64,000 bases of DNA from Eleginops maclovinus (GCF_036324505.1 NC_086360.1:15841293-15905292), one strand, 5' to 3'; shown: positions 30,311 through 64,000, counted from the stretch's first letter. Numbers and translations are program-made. The notes: generated from the sequence alone by a model not told the origin.

Positions 30311-33058
30311 ACACACATCAACGCTCTTCTTGTGGTAAGTGGGACGAGAGAGTGGGATCACTCCATTTGTCGTCCCACACAAAGCTGCTTGTTCAGTCAT
30401 TATCTGGGAGAGCCACTTCTCTCCTCTACAGGCAAGATGACCCGGCACAGCTAAAATAGCCACTTCTCCCTCATGTCACTCCTCTCTCTCCCTTACTCTA
30501 CCACTCTCCCCCCCTCTTTTATAAACAGAGCGCAGCTATTTGTTTTAGCCACTAAAATCAGAAAGAAATGGGACATTTGCAAACCAAATGAGGCTTATAT
30601 ATGGCAGGTTCTTGTACCCCATCCAAAGCAGAGGCTAATTGTGTGCTTCTCCTCTCTAAACAAATGACTTGGGGAGAGAAAGACTACTGAAGTGAATGAG
30701 GGAATGGGCTATTTGTTAAGGAAATCAGGAGGCCACTGAGCTGATGTACAATTACCTATTTGCGTGGTGACTGTTGCTGTCTGATCACTAAAGCAGAACA
30801 GAAGCATCACTAAGAACATTGTATCTGTCCGATCAGATTTGAGGGGTGTTGCCAAGCAGTGTGGACACAAACACACATAATATACCAAGGCCTTCCTTCT
30901 TTTACTAATTGAAGCATTAAATGGTTACCACAAAGTTTTAATCATATTATCTTAATCGTTTTGTATTAGTGTGAATCAGCTAAATGTGCTGCTAACCTGG
31001 CCTTAGGTAAAGTCTCTTACTACAGAATGCCGATATACATTGAATGAAGGTGCTTTACGCAGTATGAAGTTGGTATTATTACTTGGTAAGAAATAATAAA
31101 CCCCCCACAACTTTTGAATAGGAAAACCAACCTTCCCATTGAATACACTGATCCATGTGATATGACTGCCAAAACCTCAATTTCTACACAACCTTTTTTT
31201 CACTTTTGAATAGCAAAACATCTGATCTCATTTCTTATCATCTATGTATCCGTGCAGTTAAACGTTTTCTTACAAGTAAATATTGCATTAAATATGTCAA
31301 ACAGTTTGCAATGTCTCATTTGCATAAACTTAAAAAGTGTTATGATAAAAGACTTCTATGCAATGCAAAACAACCTCATTAAAACAGTTTACCTGCATGC
31401 TGTGTATTTACCACTACATATACATTAAGAAATGGATTAACAAATCATTAAAATGCAGAAAAAGAGCTGATAAGTAACACTGATTTTTTTTGTTTTGCTC
31501 ATAAAAAGTAGTTTAGCCTTCACTCTGTTATTTATATAGCTTGCTGTTCGCTGGGGAGCGTGTAATGTTACAGGGTGTTGGATTCTTGGACAGTGCTTTT
31601 GCTAAAAGAGATAATTTAAGAGTGATGTTTTTCTTTCTGCACATTGATATGTGACAACCCACTGTCTAGTGAAGAGGTCTAAGAAGATCTTCTGTTAGAC
31701 AGGCCGTTTTGAGGTGAGTTTAGGAATGATGGTGAGGAACAGATGTTACTGGTGGATGCAGATGATGTGTAGTAAATAAGACAAACTAAACTAATATCCA
31801 GATGTGACACTGTGCTGCAGATACTCCCCTATTGTGGTGAGGAGGAGACAGTCTTTATTGTTGTTCACTGTGCCAGGGTATTGTTAGAGAACTGAAAAGA
31901 GAATTGGATTAAACGTGTTAATGATTACCCCTTTTTGTCGTAACAAAGGCATTGTCTCAGGCTCTGCTTCTTTTTTGATTTACACTTGTGGAGAACTTAT
32001 TTAGCTTCAGTTTTAAGTTGAACAAGAACATCAATTTTTAGATTTAACAAATGTATCTTTAACTTCTGAGGTTAGAAAATGTATTTGGAATCATGACAAG
32101 GTGAGGGAAAAGGAAACATAATAATAAATGAAAATGTGCAGTGGACGATATTGCAGGATTTGGGATAATTAAGGATGCATCACATGCAGAAAAAAGACTA
32201 ATAAAATGATACCAAAAAAAGAACCATGACACAGGTTACTGTGCAGACTGTTGGTCCAGGGACTGCCTCCTTTTCCCACGTTTAAGAAACGGAAATGGGA
32301 AAAACAAGTCTAACAACTTCTCAAAAGTTCAGTCTGTGGAGTCTTTAGCTAAAGGTTCTTACTTTAATAGAAATCCACCATGAATTCAAACATACCGGCG
32401 ACTGAATATTACATATTTTTAAGTAACAACATGCCAAAATAGAGACGTTGCTTGAATTGCTGTGTGTTGTTGTTTGAAGAAACGTCTGTTGAACGTTATT
32501 GATGTTCCACATTTTTAAATGTCTTAAATTCATTGAGTTAAAATGATATATATATCTTCTCAAAACATATTCTATGTCTCATTACCATCGTATGAGAACA
32601 ATTTTTATAACAGAAAGAGGTGAACATACAACGACAAAATGAGTGAAGGCAGTGCTTGTTATTCTGTCTAACTCAGAAAAAATACACATTCAGAGATGTC
32701 AGATTAAGTGGACCAGTATACGCTGTGAATGCAGAAAAAATATAAACATTGTGATTGGCTCACATTACAAGACAATGTGATTGGTTCTGATTAGGGAGGA
32801 ATGGTACCAGAGGGGGATGGTCAAGATAAGAATGAACAAACAGAGAGAATGACAAAATGAGATCAAGTAGAGTTGTACGTGCAAGCCACTGTGATCTGTG
32901 ATTAACAGTACCACCCACCGAATAACACCTGTGTTTTGTATGTTTATGTTTATGTGTGTGTGTGTGTGTGAGTGTGTGTCTGTTCGTGGGAGCTGGGAAA
33001 AAGGTCATGGCTGGTCACAGTCAGGAGTCTCTCATATGGACTGGATCAGCCGCTGCAG

Positions 33059-33092
33059 AGGTTAGGGGTCAGAGGTCAGGGGTCGGGGGTTG
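33059..33092 (+). promoter_or_regulatory. Five tandem heptads resembling DR1 nuclear-receptor half-sites
   Basis: The sequence reads AGGTTA-G-GGGTCA-G-AGGTCA-G-GGGTCG-G-GGGTTG with a strict 7-bp period. Spacing one between hexamers is the DR1 arrangement recognised by RXR heterodimers, HNF4 and COUP-TF; the GGGTCA-G-AGGTCA pair is an excellent match. It lies about 2 kb upstream of the tle1 start codon. It may instead be a fortuitous minisatellite. Confidence 0.4.
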
Positions 33093-33184
33093 AGCTCTCC
33101 AAACCAATCACAGGTCAGCGTGGGGCTGAGGGGTTTTCACATGTGAAGGGAGCGAGCGGTACTTAGACGTGATAAGAGGAGCAG

Positions 33185-33345
33185 TTCCTGAGGTTTCTTG
33201 GACTTTATTCCTCCTATTAAAAGTTTTTTTTGGGAGGAGATCGGCTGTGAGTGTCCAAGGAAAGAGGAAGTATGCAGATTGTAAAGCACCCTAAGGAAAA
33301 CTTGTAATTTGTGATATTAGGCTATATAAATGAATTTGACTTGAC
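33185..33345 (+). mobile_element. Non-LTR retrotransposon 3' tail relic
   Basis: The segment contains GGTTTCTTGGACTTTATTCC near its start. Near its end it reads ATTGTAAAGCACCCTAAGG, then GTGATATTAGGCTATATAAA and TGAATTTGACTTGACT. This resembles the 3' end of a very common fish LINE/SINE class, whose typical copies end in GGCGCTATATAAATAAAATT followed by GAATT repeats. It is truncated and diverged. Confidence 0.55.
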
Positions 33346-34104
33346 TCGCAAGTTCTGTGTATACAGTACATGTTAACTAACTACCATATGGCTTTTGGTT
33401 AACTTTGCTCTCTTGTGATATTGACAAACTTACTTTCATTATTATTGCAATAATTTTAATACAATCAGATGCTGTCCCTGGATGTTTATAGTATGTTTTT
33501 CATGTTTTTAATCCCAATATTCTTTTGTATTTACATCTGTTTGGCTGGTAATTGTGATGTCACCTCCATATGAATTATAATTTCTAAAAAAACATCAACA
33601 TAATGCTGCCTGAGGATGAGCTCACAGCTTGTAAGGGGCTGCAATCGAAAATAACAGACTTAATGTAGGTAAAAACTGCACGGCATAAACATTTATCCAA
33701 CAACAAATGAGAAGCATGACTACATTTATTTTCTCAGAAAGATGTAACACAAAGTGAGCCCTACTAAATTAATTTGCACACTATAGGCTGTAGTATTACA
33801 AAGACAGATAGAAGAGGAAAAGAGAGAAATTTGAGTTGATTTGCCTTGACACTTGTTAGGAAGGTTCACAGCAGCTACTAAAGACAGAAAGTATTTCTGT
33901 GTCCGAGTGTGTGTGTGTGTGTGTGTGGGGGGGGGGACTGATTCGATTGTGTTTCGGCGTGCGTGTGCGTGTGCACGTGTATGTGCACGAGCACATCTTC
34001 AATCCCGCTCCTCTTAGCCCACGTTACTTTGATTGACAGGTGAGACTTGCCTTCACACGCCACACTGCCCGCCCTGCGCGCCTCCGGAACGGCAGCTCTT
34101 GCTA

Positions 34105-34290
34105 CGTTCTGATTGGTCAGAATTTGCGTTGCTCAACCAGGTCAACAGACTCGGGGCACTTTATTGAGCGGCTATTGGTCAGGTTTGTAATCTACATCAG
34201 TATCCCCACGTGGAACGGAGACTCTGATTGGCTCAGGTCCGTTTTGTGGGCGGTACTACAGTTTCGGTTAGCTGGGGAGCGTGAAACCGC
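34105..34290 (+). promoter_or_regulatory. tle1: tle1 proximal promoter: CCAAT-box cluster and GC box
   Basis: Three ATTGG motifs (inverted CCAAT boxes, NF-Y sites) lie at 34112-34116, 34174-34178 and 34227-34231, spaced 62 and 53 bp apart. A GTGGGCGG GC box follows at 34246-34253. No TATA box is apparent. The following sequence is a plausible long 5' leader, so transcription probably starts shortly after about 34270. Confidence 0.55.
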
Positions 34291-35050
34291 GTGAGAAAGT
34301 TGCCATTGAGGTAAAGCAGAGCTAGACTGCTGCTGTGGACTGCTGCCGCCGTTGTGAGAGTTGTTGTTATTAAAACTACATCTTCCTCTTTTTTCGGTGA
34401 AACCTATTTTGGACGCATCTAAACTGAGTGGGGAAGTGAATATTTCTGTTTTTGTTGACTGTTCAACCGCCAACGAGCGACCGCGACGAGTCAAGTGGGA
34501 ACTCTTCACTGCAATTAACTTGTGAGGATTTGTTTCTGATGCTCTGAAGGAGAGCCGGGAGTTTGCGGCTGTCTGTGGAGGGGCTACTGGCTTGACTTTT
34601 CCCTTGTTTGTTTGTTTGTTTCGCTGTACTCGGAATACCCCGGATCCTACACACAACACACGCTGAAGGAGTGACTGAGGTGGCTCAAGCCTTATCATTT
34701 CTCAGCTGGTTCAGTCCCTCCTCCCCCTCCCTTTAGCTGCCTCCAGCTAATGAGCCGTTTCCCGTGTTTTTCCGGTTGATTTACGACCACACTGCCGGTG
34801 GAGCGGAGGAGAGACAACGACCGAAACACAGCGAGGAGCAGGGATTCACATTAAACGCTCCGTGAACTGGCAGGGAGCGGTGGGGGCTGTCGGTTTTGTT
34901 TGAAATTAACGACACTTGGTCCTTATAATAGCGGCGGATGGATTCGTCTCCGTGATCTGGAGCTCCCCATATCCCCACTGAGCCCTAATTTGATCCCTCG
35001 AAGAAGCGGGGTTTAAAGAAGCAAACGGTTGCATCCTCCAGGAGATAACG
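34291..35050 (+). other. tle1: Probable tle1 5' UTR
   Basis: About 0.7 kb of moderately GC-rich sequence without introns is visible between the promoter-like cluster and the tle1 start codon. TLE genes usually have long leaders ending in a short coding first exon, which fits here. The exact start site is not resolvable. Confidence 0.5.
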
Positions 35051-54183
<19,133 letters not shown>

Positions 54184-56200
54184 AACTGCAAAAAAAGAGC
54201 AAGGACATTTGTTCTTTCCAACACATCAGATCTGTTTCTATACATTTTCAAGTGGAAATCATAAACATGAGTGACCTTGATGGCACATTCTGTTTTCTGT
54301 TACAACTGCTGAGGAGACGCAGAAAGGAGACAAACATTGTACACGCACATATCTGTTGTGTATGTAAACATGACTCCATATCAGCTGGGAACGAACTGGA
54401 GCAGCTGGATGTTTAATCGAAGGCGAGGAACTATTTGGATGTTGTCGTCTCTGCTGCTTTCTGCTACATGCTGCACTGGAATCAGTTACAGGGACCAAAC
54501 AATGACTGAACCAAAGGCATTGTTTTGACTGGGACCAGCTCTTCTGGAGAACACGGCACTGACCTTTTGGATTTAAAAACACTTGATTCGGTGACACGAC
54601 CACGGGCAGAGACCCTAGAATGAACACTCAAAAAGGATGCTTGAATATGGAAACAAATGGCAGACGGAAAGAGGAGAATGTGGACCGAAACTGACAGAAA
54701 TAGAGAGATGGAAGAGGAGGGCCAATGCAGCACATGTTGGTTTGTATTTTGTTGCAGACAGACCTTTCTCACATCCGGTTCATCTCTCCGCTTTGACTCT
54801 CTGACATAAAAACCTCAGTTTGCTGTTTGGATACGCCTACACTGTCTGAAAAGAACTTTTTCTGTCATTGAGCCTCACTCACTAAACTGCACTGTGGAGG
54901 AAGCTGTCCACCTACATGCTCAGTACACACACAACCTTACTGTTTTGAACACACTGAAGAACATAATGACTTGTCTAATATCAGTCTTTTTCAATCAATA
55001 GTTTTTTGTGAAGAGTTATTTTGATTGTCATGAGATGACAAAGTATGTTTTCATCATTCCTACCCATTTTAGACACCTTAATTAGCTTACCAGACCAAAT
55101 GAGCGTTCAAGAATATACTAAATTTTGCTACAGAGGGCTGAACTCAGACATTTCTTCCTTCTCTCTTTCTCATGATCCTGCTTGAGAGACCAATTAGTGT
55201 AAACTGGAAGGAAAAACAGTTTAGAAGATTAAATGAATTCTCAATTGGCATCGATCTTCTTTGTTATGCTTTTATACGAGAGCCACAGTGTGTTTCATCA
55301 GGTGCACATGACGATAGAGCCCAGCTTTACTCGAGTTATTACTGAATTGACCAGAAACATTTCAGAGACTTAGAATTGATAGTTGGTCTCCTGCTTGATT
55401 TACAAATGTACTCCTTTTTTATATTGTTTATGGTCCCCCTGCTGTTAATTGTAATTCAGTTAGTTTACCTGTGGTTGTTTTCACCATAGGTTCATCAGTT
55501 GAGTTTGTAATGATTAAAAGGAAATTTAAAATGCCCCATTAATTCAAAAAAGCATAACAAACACTCCGGTTTCTGTCTTTGTTGTAACCCCCACCCTGCT
55601 TATCACTCTTTCAAACACTTGATGTCTTGCTGTATGGATGGTGGATCACGCTTCATAAACGGGGACCAACTACTTCTGAGAAGATCATCTTGACAAGTGA
55701 ATTAACCTTGTGTTCAAACAAGTGAAAAGTCCTGGCTACCATCCTCACTGAACAAACATCTCAAAAACTGAATTGCCTTTTTTTCTTTTATTACTGTTTC
55801 TGTTCATTTTCTTGAATGTGGTACACTTGTGAAATTGCCTTGAAAAGTACAACTGTGTCATGTTTTTGTCTTTACAAATTTGAGGATAACAAGCAAGATT
55901 TAATTAGTTGTCAAAATAGATCTACAGAGAGATGCAGGTATATTCAGCTTCAGGAAGGACATTTGAAACTCATTAATTTCCTTATGCTTGTTTTTTTTTC
56001 GTTTTCTCTGTTGAATGTTTGTAAAAATGTATATATATGTTTTTTCTTACAGGACATGCTTTAGAAATAACAAACTGTTTTTGTACGTCTTTTACATGGA
56101 AAATAAACGTCTAATCAGGAGAAATACTAAATGGTCTTAATGCTAGCTAATCTAAAATGATTGAAATATCTAGACAATAAATGTGTTTTTTTGTAACTGG
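54184..56200 (+). other. tle1: tle1 3' UTR with two polyadenylation signals
   Basis: Sequence after the tle1 stop is unbroken by splice-like signals. It ends in AATAAA at 56102-56107 and again at 56176-56181; the second is followed by a T/GT-rich downstream element (about 56183-56215). This suggests a 3' UTR of about 1.9-2.0 kb with alternative close-spaced ends. Open frames within it show no similarity to known proteins. Confidence 0.75.
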
Positions 56201-59078
56201 AGTGGTCTTTGACTTTCTGGGTTGATACATTAGGACATCATGGATACAACTCTTTCAGGTCCATTACGTATAACTGTGGAGCTTTCAGAATCTACATTGG
56301 AAACAGGAGATTTAGATTCAATACAAAAAAAAAAACATGTTTAAAGTGAACTAGTGCCTTATCCTTCCTCATGGTTCCCTCCAAAAAGTATATGGCTGAA
56401 ATTATAAATGCTCAGTTGCCAACAGAGGATAAAAGCTGCCCTCAACTGGCTTTGAAAAAAACCCTACATATTACAGCATTAAATAAATTAAACATATTTT
56501 ATTTATTATTATAATTATAAATGGAGTATTGCATTTTAATTGTTTCCCTTATTACTCCCGTATTAAGATGTTATCAATCAACATGTGCACACATAAACAT
56601 GACCTCAGCTGGAGATATGTACGACATGGAAATCAGGTTTCTTCAGAGGAAACAATCTTTCTGTCAGGTTTTATTCCTCGGACTCGAAAAGGAAACCTTT
56701 TGCATTCACACAAACGTTTTCTTTAACCAGACTACTGCTCATTCCTGGAAGTCATGCAGTAACACTGTGGCTTTGTTTATCCTGTGGAAACACATGACCT
56801 GCCTACATTGTTTTCCTGCTTTCGGGTTCGGCTCCAGCCTCTTGTGGTCCTGAAAAGCATTAAGTGATTAAAGGCGAAGAATGATATGCTGTGTGGCAAC
56901 ATGGGCTGTTTCAGTGTGCAGGAAAGGCCGGTGAGTTTTTTTTTTTTTCCTGTATGTTGTATTGATATGGAGGTAAAGATAGTAGCAGAACAGAGCGGCT
57001 GTTCAAATCCACTCTGTTAAATAACCAAGTCCAATCCCCTGCTTAATACTAACACCCACAACAAACAGACTCTCTCTCCCCTGATGTAAACTGTAAATCT
57101 GATTAATTACTATGAATACATAATTCTCCGAATCCCCGGCTCTTGTAGATTCACAAACACTTGCACAAACACATACACACACTCACACACAGTGTTGTAC
57201 AGTATGGGTGATTATAGTGGCAATTACAGCATGCACGGCAACAAAGTAAGAGCTGATCCTTAGAGAAAAAGAAATGGGGAAACTCACTCCAAGTTTTCAG
57301 TCTGTCCTGAGATTTCTGAGCTCTGAATCACAGCGTTCTCTTTTGATCATCACCGCTGCTGCCTCTCTCCGATACACAGGCGGATTATTCCCCCTAAATC
57401 TCCCAAATCCCTAATCCTATTTATCTCAACGCCACACAAAAAGGTGCTCTCTTCCCACTGCTCAGCTTATATGTACAGTACGGATGTGAGTATACTTGTG
57501 ATTCTACATTTACGAGGACCAGATCAGGACATGTTGTAGTGACATTTCATGCAGTGCTCACTTTAAAAATGCTCTGTTTTAGGATTTAACATCTTAGGTT
57601 TTAATATAGAGGAATCATTTATATTCATTCTTATTCTTATCATTGAACACCGTGTATCCAGACACATACAGAAGTATATCTACACAAACAAATATTGTGT
57701 GATGTGGTGTATTTGTATCGTATATTTTCGGAAGCTACATTATTTGTTTTAAATTGTTCTTCCCAAAGAGCCTGAGTCTGGGATAAACGTATTATTAAGA
57801 ATCACATAAATATGATACTATAACACCAACTTAACTTCAGTGTATGTGGATAATAATCCAAACTAATACATTTTTCGGCCAAAAAAGACATTGTTCTTAT
57901 TGAAATAATCCGTAAATACATATTATACCTTATAAAGTTATTTCTTATGTGTTTGCAAACATTTTTCTATACAAATCCTGCAGTCCCAGAGCAAATATAG
58001 CATTTATTTAGAGTCTTTTTTTCTTAGCACATTTTAAACATATCAACCAGCTCCTGAGAGAATAATCTTGCTGCTTAATGCTCCTCCATGTTCACCAGCT
58101 ACTCTCTGTCGCTGTATCGTTTGGTTTGGAGCAGGTTGGTTTACTAATAAGAGTTATGAAAGCAAACCACTGATTATTGCTAAAAAAAACAAAAACGTAT
58201 TGTATAATAAAACTGCAGACATGGATTCATCCTCACTTTGAACGACCACTTTAAGATAGTCATTTCATATTGTGACCATACAAGTATCTACTAGTGCAGC
58301 TTTAACTTGATAAATGACAGCAGGCTATACTATTTATAAATGTCACCCTCGTCTGTGTTTCTGATGACTGTGTATTCTCTAATCTTATTAATTTATTGAT
58401 TTTTGGTTTGTTTATTTCAGCTGCATTCAACCTTGAGAATATACCATGAGGTTTTTCCTCCATCATAATGAAAGGAAGGCTTAATTTCCCTGTAATGCTG
58501 TTTAAATGTTCGTCCCTGAGTTTGTACATACCGCCTGCAGTAGAACAGTAGAAGGAGTTAATCTACAATGCACCCAGATTAAATTGAATTCACACAAATA
58601 CGAGCAGGCGGATAATGAGAGTGCAGCTGCTGCCTTTGTGAATAAAAGCAGCCTTTAAAACCATTACATCCTGTTATGACGTCTTCAAGCCTCCTCCTCC
58701 TCTTTTCCTTTCTCCTCTTGTCTCTTGTCCTCCACTCAGCCTCATTTATGTTTCCCTCCTCCCTCTCTTCTACCTTCTGCCAACGTCTTCCAAAATGATT
58801 TTCTTTTCTTATTTTGTTGTCCCTCCAGGCCCAACACCACCTCCTTCCCTCATCTTTCTCTTTGTTTTCCACAAGTACCTGGTTATCTTTTATTTGGTAA
58901 ATGGATTTTCTCTCTTCTTCTCTCAGGGAATATACTCCCCCTTTTCCTCTCCTCTATCTCCCCTGAGCTTGTTTGCCATTTCCTCTTTTCTACATTTTCT
59001 TTTTTTTTTTGCCCCAACCTCCCCAGGTAACCCAACATACTTTGCACCTGTTTGTGTGTATGTGTGTGTGTGTGTGTG

Positions 59079-59169
<91 letters not shown>

Positions 59170-59334
59170 TAATGAGCTTAGAGCTGTCTCCCTCCCAAGG
59201 TGAGGTGCCATGCTGAGGTGATCAGCGCTGCTGGAGCTGTAGGTATCAACCTCAAACACCTGCCTGGTTGAGCACGCCTACACACACACACACACACACT
59301 CACACGCACGTGCGCACACACACACACACACACA

Positions 59335-59379
<45 letters not shown>

Positions 59380-59502
59380 CAAGAAAATAATTTCCTGTCT
59401 TTCACTCTCTCACACTTGTACACACATAAATGCAAAATAAATCTTTACATTTCTCTCACACATACAAACATCATATGAACACACACACATTAAATACAGT
59501 AT

Positions 59503-59933
<431 letters not shown>

Positions 59934-60902
59934 GCTAAACATCAGCCCAGCCCCCTTCCCGAGAAGCTGCAGCAGCTGGAACGCTCCCTGTCAGATTCAC
60001 TAAGTCTTAATTAAGAACAACATCCAGAACAAGCCTCATTTAGCGAGAGGAACATTGGGGAATACTGCATCATATTTACCTGGCAGGAGGCAAACGCTTT
60101 CAAGAACAAAGCCTCCAACTCACATCTTTACCATGCAGTGTCACATTAACATGAGGATGTAGTTATGGAAATCCTCTTGCTGTAGATCCATTTGGTAACC
60201 GTTATGCAAAAATCAGGACAGTGTGCAGAGGATGTCCCCTTTATGTCTGACAATGTTCAAAGAACAATTTAATGATGTCACTGTTTGTATATGTTTAGTG
60301 ACTCTAGGGAGAGCAATGTCTCTCTGTAGAGAAACTCCTTCTGAAAATAAATCCTAGTTTTCTATAGAGTTTTCTCTTGAAAGAGTACTGGATTATTTGT
60401 CATTCTTGTGTGTACATCTGCTACTGTCTGTATCACATTTGGTGTGTGTACTGAATATAATAATGAGATGCTCATTCATTTAGTATTCTATACTACTGAG
60501 ACTAATAACTGAGAACTCATTATCAACTTTTTCATATTGTTTTTTTAAAAGTCATAAAAAGTAATATTATGGTATGTAATTCACAATGTGTATAATAAAA
60601 AGTCCTTAAGAAGTTATAGTGTAGAATAACATAGAGAAAAGTTATAACTAAGTAATTGTGTAGATAAAGAAAAAGAAAAAGTAAAATTCCTTCATGGATT
60701 GTGTCTAAACTGATCTTTTGATTTGTGACAACTTTAAAAACTGTTCTCTCACCCAGTTGGAATTGATCCGAAGTGGTGAGCAGTTTTCAGACACACAGCT
60801 CCAATGACGCTTGCCCCGAGGTTTGAAAAATTATAAAATATAAACAAGGGTCAGCTAATCAGAGAAATCGATTACCTTTACACTAATACAACTAATGCAA
60901 AA

Positions 60903-60981
<79 letters not shown>

Positions 60982-62502
60982 CACAATTTCTGCCTCTGTT
61001 TTTTTTTACTGTCCCACTTTTTGGTCCCGCATCAATAGTCCACAATAGATAAAGGATAAATGAATAAGAAACTTTCTCATCAATTATCAGGATGGAATGA
61101 AATAGAAGCTCTTTTTTCTCCCTCTGTGTGATGCTAATCCCCTATCTTTATTCTTTCAGTGTCTACACACACACAAACCCATACAAACAGTCAGGAAGGC
61201 AACACCCAAAATGTTCCATAATTATGCCAGAGGAAACAGCTAACAGCGGATACAGATCCTAAACGGTGTGAGTCCTCTCCAGAGTCCGGATTTTCAAGGG
61301 TTTTAATCAGTTAAATATGTGCACGGCTACGTGGGTAATCTGCTGGTTAATCTCACTAACACTTTTTATGGGATTGCTCGCTGCGGCAAGGATTACCGCA
61401 CCACATATCACAACCTGATTTCCATAATCCTCCTCTGCTGATAAAACTCTGTCCCCCATCCCGTCCTTTTGTCAGACTGTGAAACATCCCTCATTTATTT
61501 TTGGTATAGTTACTTTAAAGGCATTGTCAGTGTCCCACTCACACAATCACATGATATTTTTTAAACTCTTATTAGTTTTTGTAATTTTTTGAAAAAAATG
61601 ATCAGCATCACGAATGAAAAATGAACAAAAAGGTTCAGAGTCCGAACAGGAAGTATTATTAGTATGATCATTGGTTGCCTATTTTGAAAAGTATAATCTG
61701 GGGCCGTCCATCACTAACACGACTCAAGCTATAGCTTTATATGATTGGTACCACTAGATTCCTCAGGTTTTTTGGTATCACCGGATACCAGTTACTGCCG
61801 CCTAAGAGACAATAACGTTTTGTTTTGTAATTTTTGCCACATTAACAACGGTTAGGAGTTGGACAGCAATGTTTGTGTAGGATGTGTAAATGGCACATAT
61901 CTCAGCGTTTATCTTGCTTTGCTCAACAGAAATAAGTGAACAGTTGATTTTAGATTGACTGTTATTTAAGTCAAAAGTAGTTATGAGGGTGATTAAAATA
62001 ATAACAATACATTTTCACTTTGTCACCTTGAAGACATCATGTTGTGTGTTTGTCTGTGTGTACATGTGTGTCTGTGCAACATATTTGCCAGTGTGATTTT
62101 TTTTGTTTATCTCTTGCTGTCTCTCTCCACTAGCCTCCATTTTCTGCTCCGAGGGTCCGGAGAATCCCCTCATGGGAAGAGAAGCTATGATAAAGTAAGC
62201 AGAGGAGATGTGGGGGAGGGAGAGAGAGACGAGGAAAGGGAAGGAAAGAGGAAGAAAAAGAGAAAATAGAAGGAGGGGAGGTGAGGACGTTCGAGACAGA
62301 TAAAGGCTGAGAATTATGTTGGGAGTTGAATATGATCAGGGGAGGAGAGACAGTAGAAAGGCTGTCAAGGGAGAGAGAACAAGGAGAGGAAGGAGGAGTG
62401 CAGACGTTCAGCGGTAGAAATGAGGCTTTAACTGTATTACACTCTAGCAGCTCCATCTCCTTCACTTTGTGGGTGTAAGCTCATGTGTTTACTTGAAGAC
62501 CC

Positions 62503-62914
<412 letters not shown>

Positions 62915-63026
62915 CGATTCAGCCTCTGCCCTTTTCTAAGCATTCTACAAGCTCCATTGACCTCTCACTCTCCACTGAGCAGCATCTGTTTCACACTCCA
63001 CTACGGCTGTATGCCATATCACTCCA

Positions 63027-63063
<37 letters not shown>

Positions 63064-64000
63064 GCATTAGCACGTCTCTCTCTCTTTGGCTGTCCTCTCT
63101 CTTTTGTCTTTTACCGCTTCCTTTATTCTCACACTGTTTTGCAAATATGATCCCTTTCAAGCTTCTTTAACCCTCTGTTTTTTTTAATCTCTATCCAACC
63201 CCCGCATGCTTCCTATTGATTGATATTCGGTTGGACTGAATGAATATCTTAAGAATTACAGTCCAGCGATAAAAGGGGCGTTTAATGGCTTCCTGGTGGG
63301 ATACTGGGTTTATAGGGTTTAAATTGATCAATGGCTTATGTTTTTTGACTGACTAATTTATAATGTATCGGTCAGATGGGAAAGATTGTGGTTTCCATTA
63401 CATTTTAATACAGTAGCATGGCGTGTTACCACCTTAAGACTTTTCTCTGAAAATCACAATCTTTCCTTTGATCAAGTGATCAAGTGCAATGAGTTCCGAA
63501 ATGAACCAAAAAAAGTTACATATTGGTTGTTTTACCATGAGTGTATAGGAACACATGTGAAATTGGTTTGATTAAAAAGTCTAAAGGTAATTTCGTAAAG
63601 CAGGGACACAATAAAAAAAAAGAAAATTGATTAATAAAATATAAATACAGGTCTGGAAAGTACAGATTTAAATAATAGACGACTGGAGAAAGGCTAAATA
63701 TGTGGGTTTATTGATTCTAACACCACTGCATTTGTCATCAATACAAATGGTAGAATTGCTCTCACAGCAAAAAAAAAAAGGTGAACGCTTTCACAGAGAA
63801 TTCACTTTAGGTGGATTTTTTACACACAGATGTGCACTGCTGACCAGTTTTGAAAGGCCAAAATAGAGTAATCTGTCACATTACTTCTACAGTAACTGTG
63901 GTGCACAACCTTGCCTTTATTGAAAATACCAGTAGATATGTCTCTGTAAACTAACAATAACTTCTGAATTACCTTCAAGTGGAGGTGTACATCGTCAGAC

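Noticed and set aside
54259..54627. Antisense open frame of 122 codons over the tle1 3' UTR
   Set aside because: It has no similarity to known proteins and lies in a normal UTR context. A chance frame is the simpler explanation.

Overview
The window is vertebrate nuclear DNA, and everything in it points to a teleost fish. It holds two multi-exon developmental regulators with normal GT-AG introns, tRNA-derived and LINE-derived repeat tails of the kind common in fish, and very long (CA)n/(GT)n microsatellites (about 25 long tracts, roughly 3 kb in total). The species cannot be named from this sequence alone.

Layout. Positions 301-4438 (minus strand) carry the complete coding part of smad4, the common-mediator SMAD of TGF-beta/BMP signalling, in nine coding exons. 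Its upstream flank (about 5.1-6.3 kb) has promoter-like motifs. Positions 6.3-12.8 kb are intergenic, with a degenerate tRNA-derived SINE and clustered CA/TG tracts. Positions 12815-19371 are a complete, intact-looking DNA transposon. It has TTAA target duplications, 14-bp perfect terminal inverted repeats, and two convergent spliced genes. The plus-strand gene (13078-14365) encodes a 207-aa protein related to the cytoplasmic 'ballast' domain of the P2X7 receptor. The minus-strand gene (14806-19060) encodes a 750-aa THAP-domain transposase of Kolobok type. This element is the most unusual system in the window. Positions 19.4-34.1 kb are intergenic, with microsatellites, a duplicated block and repeat relics.

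Positions 34.1-56.2 kb (plus strand) carry tle1, a Groucho/TLE corepressor, in 20 coding exons (35051-54183; predicted 772 aa). It has a CCAAT-box-rich promoter, a long 5' leader and a roughly 2 kb 3' UTR. Its introns hold very long GT tracts and an AT-rich palindrome block. Positions 56.2-64 kb are intergenic, and I recognise no gene there.

How the parts relate. smad4 and tle1 are divergently arranged and about 30 kb apart, with the transposon between them. Both are nuclear transcription regulators, but nothing in the sequence shows co-regulation. The two transposon genes look like a functional pair. Both start close to a terminus, and they share an inverted promoter-proximal motif (CRE half-site plus ETS core). 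Both reading frames run open through every predicted splice junction, which suggests a recently active or still active element.
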